Below, one piece after another: positions 1 to 7,801 of a stretch of DNA of 64,000 nt (the first letter of the stretch is position 1; the number at the start of each line of letters is the position of its first letter). This stretch comes from Edaphobacter aggregans DSM 19364. Its GTDB lineage: Bacteria > Acidobacteriota > Terriglobia > Terriglobales > Acidobacteriaceae. The translations under genes and the position numbers were made by a program. Under the pieces are notes generated by a model, which saw only the letters and a program-made list of their open reading frames with translations, searched no databases and was not told the DNA's origin. Location: positions 1-64,000 of the forward strand of contig NZ_JQKI01000024.1 in NCBI RefSeq assembly GCF_000745965.1, in the 5' to 3' direction.

Positions 1-297
1 GTTCCTCGACCGGCCATCGCGTGTCTGCACATCCACCGGCGTCTCATCGGCCTGGATGTAGTTACCCCTGACTAACTCGCGGCCCATGACCGCGACCAGA
101 GGCATCAGTAAATCCCCGACGCGCATCACCCAGCCATCGATGGTTGCGCGGCTGATGTCGATGCCTGCATCGCGCAGCAAGATCACGCTCTGACGATACA
201 GCGGACAGTGATTCGAGTATTTGCTGATGATCGCATCGAGGATCACCTGATCGCTGACCAGGCTCTTCTCGATGATCCGAGGCGGCAGAGCGGAAGC
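1..297 (-). mobile_element. IS66-family transposase (TnpC) fragment
   Basis: About 98 codons on the minus strand match the central part of IS66 transposases in order: IIEKSLVSDQVI, the HCPLYRQ segment, ISRATIDGWVMRVG, and ADETPV, which carries the first catalytic Asp of the DDE core. The N-terminal leucine zipper/zinc finger is missing on the upstream side, where HNH sequence begins. The downstream part lies beyond the window. It is a truncated insertion, not a complete element: no terminal inverted repeat is visible at the HNH junction near 297. Confidence 0.75.
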
Positions 298-924
298 CGA
301 GTCTTTCTGTTTGAGAAGACGCTCCAGCCCATCCCATGGAGTTGGGATAGGCTCTCGCATCCTAGGGTCAGCCAATCCCACCTCTTCCAGCGTGTAGTTC
401 ATGCGAGCGAAGTTGCATGGCGCACAAGTAACGATAATGTTCTCGAAGTCGTTAGTTCCGCCTCTCGCATGAGGTATTACATGATCGCACTGCGCCCACA
501 TAGCCTGAAATGCCGGATGTTGTTCCTTGTTGCTCTGGGTTGGCCACGGTAGCGCATCGAAATACAGCTTTCGCAGTCGATTGCGGATCGCCGCTCGGAA
601 TACTGGGATTCCGCAGAAACGGCAATTGTACCCATCTCGTACGTGTAGAAGTTGCTTTTCGGCTGAAGTGGGCATTCTCAGCACTATGCGCTCTTCTTGT
701 TTGAGGGTCGGCGGTGCACCTGTTACCACTCTGTATTGCACGTAAGGGCTGGCCTTTCCCCAAAGGGATTCGACCCAATCTCGAATGGCGGGAATACTGG
801 CCTGCCTGATCAGAGCTGCGGCCCGCCTTGTATCGCCAGAAATATGCGCGGAGATGGCTTCATCCAGATATTTCGCTGCAAGTTCTATTTCAGGAATGGC
901 AGGGCGAAGACATAACCGTCCCAT
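1..924 (-). CDS. HNH endonuclease whose frame continues into an IS66 transposase fragment; runs off the window
   Basis: Reading leftwards from the ATG at 924 the frame stays open for 308 codons to the window edge. The first ~200 residues form an HNH nuclease: CxxC at residues 101/104 (NCRFCG), DH at 147-148, the FEN asparagine at 162, and a second CxxC at 167/170 (CAPCN). From about residue 213 (LPPRIIEKS) the protein instead reads as an internal piece of an IS66 transposase, ending with the YIQADETPV motif. HNH proteins of this class act as DNA nucleases. Here the normal C-terminus seems to have been replaced in frame, so function is uncertain. No clear ribosome-binding site precedes the ATG. 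An alternative view is two unrelated gene remnants that happen to share a frame. Confidence 0.7.
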   Translation of the reverse strand, partial: MGRLCLRPAIPEIELAAKYLDEAISAHISGDTRRAAALIRQASIPAIRDWVESLWGKASPYVQYRVVTGAPPTLKQEERIVLRMPTSAEKQLLHVRDGYNCRFCGIPVFRAAIRNRLRKLYFDALPWPTQSNKEQHPAFQAMWAQCDHVIPHARGGTNDFENIIVTCAPCNFARMNYTLEEVGLADPRMREPIPTPWDGLERLLKQKDSASALPPRIIEKSLVSDQVILDAIISKYSNHCPLYRQSVILLRDAGIDISRATIDGWVMRVGDLLMPLVAVMGRELVRGNYIQADETPVDVQTRDGRSRN

Positions 925-1019
925 CGGGGGGCAACAAAGACTGCCCGTTCGATTGCAATCCCATGCTCTAATGGCACTCCTACTAAACGCCCTTGGCCAC
1001 CTTATACATACGCTAATCA

Positions 1020-1310
1020 TCAGGCAAGACAAACCTGCTCTTTGGACTTTTGGACAGGTAACGCGCGCGCGAGAATGAACACGCCTCTCACCGTCAACGC
1101 CAAAGCCGAGAACGTCACCGCTCCACCCCAGACATAGGTTTTGAAGACGTACTTGAGCTTCAGGGCCTCGCCGATCTTGCGACCCAGCTTGCCGTAGGGT
1201 TGAGTTGCCGTTGGCGCCGCCAATTTCGACGAAAATCGCGGCCCGCGCATGCGCCTGAAAGTGGTTCCGAAGCATCTGCTTCTCGTTGTCGGTGAGGGTG
1301 ATGGATGCAA
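1020..1310 (-). other. Possible decayed small membrane-protein gene
   Basis: A 96-residue minus-strand frame ends with a charged stretch followed by one hydrophobic segment (around VFKTYVWGGAVTFSALALT). In the adjacent frame the 5' half reads more naturally (ITLTDNEKQML..., then FVEIGGAN), so the two halves may once have been one protein split by an indel near 1190-1220. No family is recognised. It stops short of the SRAP fragment that begins at about 1322 on the other strand. Random open frame is a real alternative. Confidence 0.25.
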
Positions 1311-1321
1311 ATGCAGCAGCT

Positions 1322-1540
1322 ATGATCGAGGCGAACGAGCTGATGGCGCCGGTCCACGACCGCATGCCCGTCATCCTTCACCCCGGCGATTTCAACCGCT
1401 GGCTCGATCGCGAACCCACCGACCAGCCGCCGATCGACCTGCTGCGCCCGTTCCCCGCCGACGAGATGGTGGCTTTCGAGGTTTGCAGAGACGTAGGCAA
1501 CGTAAAAAACAATTCGCCGGAGCTGCTGAACAGCAAGTAA
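1322..1540 (+). pseudogene. SRAP (YedK/HMCES-like) peptidase 3' fragment, copy A
   Basis: The frame gives 72 residues matching the C-terminal third of SOS-response-associated peptidase (SRAP) proteins: ANELMAPVHDRMPVIL, then the WLDRE segment, LLRPFPADEM and a final NVKNNSPELLNSK. SRAP proteins crosslink to abasic sites in single-stranded DNA through an N-terminal Cys2. That part is absent here, although the active-site His of HDRMP is retained. No plausible SRAP sequence precedes about 1322. The last 110 bp (1431-1540) recur at 2429-2538 and 4157-4266. Confidence 0.75.
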
Positions 1541-1628
1541 AGTGCGGCTAACACGGCGTTCAACTGCCCGTGGCGAAGTCTGCGACCGGCCTCAGTGCGA
1601 ACCTGGTGGGAGGACCAGATCAACTCTT

Positions 1629-1991
1629 CTAAGGACGTGCGAGTATTGCTTCGACGAGTCTCTTTATCTCGGCCAGCGCCTCCCTCATCAGGTCGTTTTC
1701 AGCGCCAAGCCGAGTTGCCAGCATGTAATTTTCATCTTGAAGCTGTTTGAGCCTCCCGATCTCCTCCTGGGCGGCGCGGAGCTTGGATCGCAATTGTTCG
1801 ACTTCCTGGGCAGCAACATCGGCACTGATGATGGCACCCGCATAAGGAAACTCCTCGAATGGCTTCCGCTCTTGCTTCGGCTTCTCTGGCGTGAGGGGTT
1901 CAAAATGCTTGCAATTGCATTTCCACCAACTGCACACGATGGCTTCATGCTGCGATTTGCGATGACCGCACTTGCAAATTTCTTCGCTCAC
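1629..1991 (-). CDS. Small Cys/His-rich N-terminus plus coiled-coil protein
   Basis: I place the start at the GTG at 1991 because an AGGAG box sits 8 nt upstream; the longer frame from 2087 lacks one. The 120-residue product begins with a cluster of Cys and His (CKCGHRKSQH, then C-x-CKHF) that resembles the CxCGHxxxxH / CxCxxF metal-binding motif of small phage and actinobacterial proteins. It continues with a long heptad-like helix rich in Glu, Leu and Arg (residues ~55-118), probably a coiled coil. No enzyme domain is seen. It lies between SRAP fragments A and B, in a region with no other intact gene. It may be a small DNA- or protein-binding factor of mobile origin; function unknown. Confidence 0.5.
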   Translation of the reverse strand: MSEEICKCGHRKSQHEAIVCSWWKCNCKHFEPLTPEKPKQERKPFEEFPYAGAIISADVAAQEVEQLRSKLRAAQEEIGRLKQLQDENYMLATRLGAENDLMREALAEIKRLVEAILARP

Positions 1992-2428
1992 TTGCTCTCT
2001 CCTCGCAGTACGTCCAGGGGGAGTGCACCACGATGGTCCCACGGGCCTTCCGCAAATGCAAGGCGCACCTTCGCAGGGGCCGACCACAGGTGCAACTGCG
2101 ATTCAGAGAGCATATCCAATGGGCCGAAGATGCACGAACGCCGCGGCGGTAGAGGGACTGGCAGGGAGGATACATGGAGAAGCTGACGAACGCAGAACGC
2201 AACGAACTGATACCGAAGCAGGAGGCGGCGGCGACGAGCAGTGCGGTTGTAATCGGCCTCGCACGCGCCACATGATCAAGAAGTAAGATGAGGTGCTCGA
2301 AATCATGGCGTCGACCGCAGCCGCACCCCGGCTGTGCTCCCCGACGTGCAGGACGTATATGGAGGACACAGTGACCGAACGCTCAGAGCAGCGACCCAAG
2401 CTCGAGATACAAACGGACGATTTGAAGC
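1992..2428. other. Stretch without a convincing gene
   Basis: About 440 bp between the coiled-coil gene and SRAP copy B. The only item of note is a 33-codon frame at 2174-2275 (+) beginning MEKLTNAERNEL, with GGGAGGA 3 nt upstream. It resembles no family I can name and could be a gene remnant. No tRNA, repeat or terminator was seen. Confidence 0.4.
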
Positions 2429-2538
2429 CGATCGACCTTCTATGTCCGTTCCCCGCCGACGAGATGGAGACCTTCGAGGTCTCGAAGGACGTGGGTAACG
2501 TCAAGAACAACTCCGCCGAGCTGCTGAACAGCAAGTGA
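2429..2538 (+). pseudogene. SRAP 3' fragment, copy B
   Basis: 110 bp encoding the last ~36 residues of an SRAP protein (PIDLLCPFPADEM ... NVKNNSAELLNSK, stop). It is collinear, base for base in length, with copies A and C but differs from each at many positions, so it is not a recent duplication. Upstream the frame is open for some 40 codons but does not resemble SRAP; the homology begins abruptly near 2427. Confidence 0.7.
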
Positions 2539-2599
2539 TTAAGGATTCTATTTGCTACATCTCTGCTAGACTTCTGCCCTCCCCAAATACCAAGTCGAA

Positions 2600-4102
2600 T
2601 TGAGCCTGCGAATAGACCGAGGAGGGCTTCCTACCCATGAATCTTCACACCGTCAGAGCCGTCGCCAGTTCATAAAGGGTACGCTCGCCACAACCGCAAC
2701 GCTGGGGTTGAAAACTGCCCACGCTCAGCTAGAAGTCCACGACAGAAGCCAAATCGATTCGGACGCTCTCAAAAAGCTACGCGCACAACTGAAGGGCGGT
2801 CTCATTCTCCCCGCGGACCCTGGTTATGAGGCAGCGCGTCGCGTCTATTATTGGAATCCCGACACAGAGAGAGGACCCGCCCTGGTTGCACGGTGTGCCA
2901 ATACCGATGACGTCCGATATGCGGTCGAATTCGCCCGCAGACATGGACTGGAAGTCGCAGTGCGAGGCGGGGGCTATAGTCATATGGGCTGGGGCACCTC
3001 CAGCGGCCTCGTCATCGACCTGGCCGGGCTGAACCGCGTGACTATCGACCCCAACAAACACACTGGTCGCGTCGATGCGGGACTGTCGAGTGGTGAAGTC
3101 ATGCGGCTGGCGGGACGCTATGGGCTTGCTCCGGTACTCGGGGAATGCCCGGGTGTTGGAGCTGCCGGGCTAACGCTCGGTGGCGGCCTGGGTTGGCTTT
3201 CCGGACTTCATGGAGCGTCCTGCGACAATTTGCTTTCCGCTCGTATGGTTACAGCAGACGGCCGAATTCTGTCTGTTGATGCGGAGAGTAACCCAGACTT
3301 GTTGTGGGCCCTCCGGGGCGCTGGCGCCAATTTTGGTGTCACAACAAGCTTTGAGTGTCGCCTCTACTCCATTGGTCCCGTCACTCTCGGCAACATTTTC
3401 TACCCGATTCGAGAGGCGCGACCGGTCCTACGATTGTTCCGCAGCCTCATGGCCGAAGCGCCAGATTCGTTTCAAGCCGCACTCAACCTGACGACAGGGG
3501 AGCGGGGCGTGTTCGTCAGGCTTTGTCACGCCGGTGAGGGGGCCGAAGCGGCGCGATTGCTCCGGGCATTCCGAACAGTGGCTACTCCTGCGAAGGACAC
3601 CGTTAGCCGTGGGGAATTCGCTCAGCTCGCAGGCGGAGTGCCGACGGGAGGACCTGATACGAGCTTCAGGTGCGTCGCGACCGTTTACCGGAGTGAGTTG
3701 TCAGACGAGGTGATGGACATGGTCCTCGATCGCTTTTCTGAGGCACCTCCTGAAACCAACATTGGAATTGCCCATTACATGCACGGCGAGGTTTGCCGAG
3801 TAGCGTCAGACTCAACGGCGTTCCCGCTTCGCCAATCAGGAGGGATTCACATTCGTATCGGCTTGGATTGGAAAGATTCGGCCGAGGCGCGGCGTTGCAT
3901 GCTTTGGGCCGACGAAGCCCGGAAGCTGCTACGGCCCGCGTCCGGGGAACGGATTTATGCCAATTACCAGAGCTATACCGGCAAAGGCACGGCTGAGGCA
4001 GTCTTCGGCAGCAACTACTCGCGCTTAGTCGCCCTCAAGAACAAATACGACCCTACCAATTTCTTCCGCCGAAACTCGAATGTTGAGCCGAGGCAGGCAT
4101 GA
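2600..4102 (+). CDS. Tat-exported FAD-linked oxidase, berberine-bridge-enzyme type
   Basis: 500 residues from the TTG at 2600. An SRRQFIKG twin-arginine motif at residues 20-27 is followed by a hydrophobic stretch ending in AHA, so export by Tat is expected. A PCMH-type FAD-binding domain follows (residues ~85-260) with RGGGYSHMGW near 121, the GECPGVGAAGLTLGGGLG segment near 181, and a C-terminal berberine-bridge motif (YANYQSYTG, NKYDPTNFFRRN). The position that normally holds the FAD-linking His (GGGH) is Tyr, while the cysteinyl-linkage Cys (ECPGVG) is present. Substrate unknown; members oxidise sugars, alcohols or alkaloids. A GAGGAG box at about 2619 would better fit the ATG at 2637, but that ATG is out of frame and stops after 12 codons, so the start is uncertain. 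The gene is bounded by SRAP fragments B and C. Confidence 0.8.
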   Translation: MSLRIDRGGLPTHESSHRQSRRQFIKGTLATTATLGLKTAHAQLEVHDRSQIDSDALKKLRAQLKGGLILPADPGYEAARRVYYWNPDTERGPALVARCANTDDVRYAVEFARRHGLEVAVRGGGYSHMGWGTSSGLVIDLAGLNRVTIDPNKHTGRVDAGLSSGEVMRLAGRYGLAPVLGECPGVGAAGLTLGGGLGWLSGLHGASCDNLLSARMVTADGRILSVDAESNPDLLWALRGAGANFGVTTSFECRLYSIGPVTLGNIFYPIREARPVLRLFRSLMAEAPDSFQAALNLTTGERGVFVRLCHAGEGAEAARLLRAFRTVATPAKDTVSRGEFAQLAGGVPTGGPDTSFRCVATVYRSELSDEVMDMVLDRFSEAPPETNIGIAHYMHGEVCRVASDSTAFPLRQSGGIHIRIGLDWKDSAEARRCMLWADEARKLLRPASGERIYANYQSYTGKGTAEAVFGSNYSRLVALKNKYDPTNFFRRNSNVEPRQA

Positions 4103-4156
4103 ATGAGGAGCGGTCGTTATTCTGTGAACCGCGTTATCACTGTCGGGACAGTGACC

Positions 4157-4266
4157 CGATCGACCTGCTGCGCCCGCTCCCCGCCGCCGAGATGGGAGCC
4201 TTCAAGGTCTCCAAGGACGTGGGCAACGTCAAGAACAACTCCGCCGAGCTGCTGAATAGTAAATGA
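4157..4266 (+). pseudogene. SRAP 3' fragment, copy C
   Basis: Third 110 bp SRAP 3' end: DPIDLLRPLPAAEM ... NVKNNSAELLNSK, stop TGA. It lies just downstream of the FAD oxidase and 60 bp before the convergent histidine kinase. The upstream 50 bp are not SRAP-like. The reading frame and stop are intact, although no start or upstream domain exists. Confidence 0.7.
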
Positions 4267-4326
4267 TGGGCATCAGGAAAATCCAAAGTTCCTGATGTAC
4301 CACAGCGACTTTGGTGTTTTACCGAA

Positions 4327-6291
4327 TCACGTCCCTGTGGTGGTCACATTCACGACCTCTATTCCGGCCGGCAAAGTGAACTGGAACGTTGCGCCCCGTC
4401 CGTCGTTCGCCGTGGCCCATAGACGGCCGCCATGCAACTCGATGATGGAACGGCTGATCGCCAGGCCCATGCCGGAACCCTGCGGTTTGGTCGTAAAAAA
4501 AGCATTGAAGATCAGGTCCGTCTTTCCGTCCGGAAGTCCGACGCCGGTGTCGCTGACTGAGATCAGCAGGCGACCGTCCCGACCCAGTTGCGACTTGACC
4601 GTAAGGACTCCGCCTGTCTCCTTCATCGCTTCGATGCCGTTGAGCATGAGGTTCATGAGCACCTGCTGCAGTTGCACGCCGTCTGCCGTGATCTTGGGAA
4701 GATTGACGGCGAGATCGGTGCGCATCGAAACCGCGTACCGGTTGGCCTCGCCCCGCAGCAACACGACCATTTCGTGGACAATCTCGTTTACGTCGACCAA
4801 CTCACGTTTTGGTGGAGAGTTCTTGTACAACGACCGTAAATTCTCGATGATCTCGCTCGCGCGTGTTCCTTCTGCCACGATACTCTTTGCTGCATCGCGT
4901 ATCTCGTTAAGATCGGGTCGGTCGTACTCAAGCCATAGCAAGCAGGCGTTCGCATTCGCGACGGTGGCAGCGATCGGCTGTTTAATTTCGTGCGCCAGCG
5001 AGGCGGTGAGTTCGCCCATCGTGCTCACGCGATTGATGTGAGCAAGGTCTGCCTGTAGCTGTTCAGCGCGCTTGCGATCTTCGATGTCTGTACTTGATCC
5101 ATACCATTTGACGATATTTCCATCTTCGTCACGCAGAGGCACATTGCGGACCAACCACCAGCGATACTCACCGTCAGCCGCACGCACTCGTACTTCCGTC
5201 CTCATCGGTTCGCCCGAGGCCAGGGTAGTTCGCCATTCTCGGACGAAGCGTTCAATGTCGTCAGGATGAACGACTTCTCTCCAATTCCAGCCGAGGACGT
5301 CCTCTGACGAGAGACCCGTGTATTCCACCCAGCGTTGATTAACGAAATCGAGGGAGCCGTCCGGCCGAGCGCTCCACACCATAGCAGGAATGGTATCGAT
5401 TACAAGACGGAGCCGATCTTCGCTTTTCTGCAGGTTCGCGTAGAGGTCTCGCAGTCGGACGGTGGTATCGTTAAATACTCGGCTCAGGTGAGCGAGTTCA
5501 TCTTCTCCGCTGACAGACACTTGATGTTGAAACTCGCCCCGCGCTAACGCCTCTGACCCTTTCACCAATCGCTCAAGTGGTTGTGTGATGCTGCGCGTGA
5601 TGGTCAGACCCAGGGTAGCCGCGATCAGCAATGTGACGACAGCGGTCATCGGCACAATCAGGAAGACTCGCCGTTCTACGCGCTTGATCTTCTCGACTGT
5701 TTGCGCCTGCTCCTCGCCGACCTCGTAGTCGACTTTCTCGACGAGCGCCGAGGTGAGGGATTTCAGCGGTCGAATTTGGTTTGCCAGGCGCAGGCGCACA
5801 GCCAGCCAGTCGCCCGATGTGGCTAGGCTGGTGATCTTCTCCAGTTGCGATGGAAGGGTCCCCTGAAGGACTTGCAGGGTAGGCAGGATCGTCGGATCCA
5901 GCTGGAACTCGGAAGGCAGAAGACTGAGGGCGCTCCTTGCGCGTTGCGCTTCCTCCAGGACTGCGGTACGCAGAGGTCCGGCTTCAGCCGCCAATCGTGC
6001 GGCGTCTTCGGAATGCGCAAGTTCTTCCATCCTGTCATAAAACGCCATCAGGCTCGTATGGAGGCGTAATACGGCGACTAGCTTTTGGTCGATTCCATTC
6101 AACCGCTCTGCCTGCGCACGGACCTCGTGGAATTGCCAAAGAACCATAGCATTGCCAACAAACATCGCGAGGAGGATGATTGCGAAACACAGGATCAGAC
6201 GCGGACCGATGTTGAGCAGATGGGCATGAAGAGTCTTTTCTCCAACGCCTTTTACCCAGACGCCACATTGTGTTGCAATCTGACTCCGCAT
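4327..6291 (-). CDS. Membrane sensor histidine kinase (sensor loop, HAMP, PAS, HisKA, HATPase)
   Basis: 654 residues. A transmembrane helix near residues 30-52, a ~160-residue helical extracytoplasmic segment, a second helix near 213-235, a HAMP linker, a PAS domain (VWSARPDGSLDFVNQRW to DIEDRKRAEQ), then the phosphoacceptor box SLAHEIKQP near 433 and an ATPase domain with DTGVGLP and GSGMGLAIS. It should autophosphorylate in response to an external cue and pass phosphate to a response regulator, but none is encoded nearby. It is the last gene of a leftward cluster, 110 bp after the binding-protein gene. Its ATPase region is nearly identical to that of the decayed kinase at 7802-9912. Confidence 0.88.
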   Translation of the reverse strand: MRSQIATQCGVWVKGVGEKTLHAHLLNIGPRLILCFAIILLAMFVGNAMVLWQFHEVRAQAERLNGIDQKLVAVLRLHTSLMAFYDRMEELAHSEDAARLAAEAGPLRTAVLEEAQRARSALSLLPSEFQLDPTILPTLQVLQGTLPSQLEKITSLATSGDWLAVRLRLANQIRPLKSLTSALVEKVDYEVGEEQAQTVEKIKRVERRVFLIVPMTAVVTLLIAATLGLTITRSITQPLERLVKGSEALARGEFQHQVSVSGEDELAHLSRVFNDTTVRLRDLYANLQKSEDRLRLVIDTIPAMVWSARPDGSLDFVNQRWVEYTGLSSEDVLGWNWREVVHPDDIERFVREWRTTLASGEPMRTEVRVRAADGEYRWWLVRNVPLRDEDGNIVKWYGSSTDIEDRKRAEQLQADLAHINRVSTMGELTASLAHEIKQPIAATVANANACLLWLEYDRPDLNEIRDAAKSIVAEGTRASEIIENLRSLYKNSPPKRELVDVNEIVHEMVVLLRGEANRYAVSMRTDLAVNLPKITADGVQLQQVLMNLMLNGIEAMKETGGVLTVKSQLGRDGRLLISVSDTGVGLPDGKTDLIFNAFFTTKPQGSGMGLAISRSIIELHGGRLWATANDGRGATFQFTLPAGIEVVNVTTTGT

Positions 6292-6401
6292 CGTTGTTCC
6301 CGCCAGCTATCGCTTGGCCATGAATTTACGCCAAACAGCGCTCGCGCACGAGCTTAAGTTGAAGACGTTCGGGCTCCAGGTGACTGATCTGGAGCACCTC
6401 T

Positions 6402-7793
6402 TCACGGGCGTGCCGATCCAGCCGATCCACTTGAAGGCGCGCCTTTTTTATAACCGGTAATGTTGACTAACTCCTTCTCCAGGGCTGTGGCCGCCTCCGG
6501 TGCCCCTTTTTCGCCGGTCAGGACGGAGTGAACCGCCCGGATGTATGCATCGCTCACCTCCGCATATTTCTTGCCGGCGACGTTTGACGGCCGGGATACC
6601 ACGCCAGTTTTGAACCCCTGACTTAGCAGGGCAAAATGGGGATACTGTTTCTGGACTTCAGGCAACTGGTACAGTTCCTCTCGATCGGGTGGATCCGAAA
6701 GCAGCAGAACCCTCGTGAGTTCCATGTCGCGACGGGTGAGAAACCGGACCAACTCTCTGGCCTCACGCGGATGGGTTGAGAAGCGTGATACACCAAGGCC
6801 GATTCCTCCCAGAGTACCCAGGCGGCCTCCCTTCCCCCCGGGCAGCAAGGTTACGTCGAACTTGTTTCGAATTGGCGACTTGGCCGCTTGGCTAAGCAGA
6901 TAATGTCCAGGCCAGTTGCGCATGAACGCCGCGTCGCCCGCGGACCAGACGTTCATCGCGTCGAATTCGTTATAGCTGATTTCGCTGGGCGGCGAAATGG
7001 TCCCCACCCAATGTGCCGCTCTTTGCCACGCACGGATCGCCTGCGGATTATTCACGCTGATCGTCTTGTCATCTTCGATGATGCGGCCGCCGCCTTCGGA
7101 GGCCTGCCATTCCAGCGCATTGCAGGTCAAAGCTTCGGTGGCTACTCCTTGCCATACAAATCCCCAGAACTGCCTCTTGCCCTTGGCTCGTTCGCCCGCC
7201 TGAATCCGGGCTGCCATTGTCTCCAGTTCATCCCATGTGCTTGGCGGCGCGCCATATCCATACTCGCGCAACAGGTCGGTACGGTAAAACAGAAGCCCAG
7301 CATCAGGACCATGCGGGATCGCCACCAATTTGTTATCCACCGTGTAGCTCTTGATGATGGCTGGAAAGTACTCGGGGATTTCATTGCCGAAATATGGCTT
7401 CAAATCTATGAAATCGTCGCCCAGAATTCCCGGCCAGATCACATCGATACCGTACACATCCGGACCCGAAACGCCTGTCGCGAGTAGCTCCTGCCATAAA
7501 GCCAGTTGCTCCTGAGCCGACTCCGGAGAGGGAAGAAACTTAACTCGGATTCCTGTCTCCTGAGTGAATTGCTGTAACTCCCGCTCATATTCCTTTTGGT
7601 ACGGCGGGGTCATCGACCGCTGGTCCAGATAAATCAACGTAATCGGTTCATGAACGCGTTGCCGGGTACAACCTTCAAGGAGCAAACACAGCAATACGAT
7701 GAAGGCGGGGCCAAATACCTTGCACGAGTTCACGCGCGCAAAGTGAAGACCGCCAATTCCTCCCGCCCCCGAGCTTCGGATTCGCAGGATCAT
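6402..7793 (-). CDS. Lipoprotein extracellular solute-binding protein, family 1 (sugar type)
   Basis: 463 residues from the ATG at 7793, chosen because GAGGA lies 5 nt upstream; a TTG at 7805 overlaps the upstream kinase stop. A lipobox LLEGC with Cys42 marks a lipoprotein. The mature part has the typical family 1 binding-protein pattern (PITLIYLDQRSMTPPY, FTQETGIRVKF, DVYGIDVIWPG, PPSTWDELETMA, NWPGHYLL). These proteins bind sugars or polyols outside the membrane for ABC importers. No permease or ATPase gene is adjacent. Instead it lies between two histidine kinases, which suggests a sensory or accessory role, as an inference from context only. Confidence 0.82.
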   Translation of the reverse strand: MILRIRSSGAGGIGGLHFARVNSCKVFGPAFIVLLCLLLEGCTRQRVHEPITLIYLDQRSMTPPYQKEYERELQQFTQETGIRVKFLPSPESAQEQLALWQELLATGVSGPDVYGIDVIWPGILGDDFIDLKPYFGNEIPEYFPAIIKSYTVDNKLVAIPHGPDAGLLFYRTDLLREYGYGAPPSTWDELETMAARIQAGERAKGKRQFWGFVWQGVATEALTCNALEWQASEGGGRIIEDDKTISVNNPQAIRAWQRAAHWVGTISPPSEISYNEFDAMNVWSAGDAAFMRNWPGHYLLSQAAKSPIRNKFDVTLLPGGKGGRLGTLGGIGLGVSRFSTHPREARELVRFLTRRDMELTRVLLLSDPPDREELYQLPEVQKQYPHFALLSQGFKTGVVSRPSNVAGKKYAEVSDAYIRAVHSVLTGEKGAPEAATALEKELVNITGYKKGAPSSGSAGSARP

Positions 7794-7801
7794 GGGATTC
7801 C

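Noticed and set aside
2174..2275. 33-codon frame with GGGAGGA upstream
   Set aside because: Very short and without recognisable similarity; noted only in the region description.
6320..6460. 46-codon plus-strand frame (MNLRQTALAHELKLK...) after the histidine kinase
   Set aside because: It overlaps the 3' end of the binding-protein gene, has no ribosome-binding site, and matches no family I know; it may be a remnant, but support is too thin.
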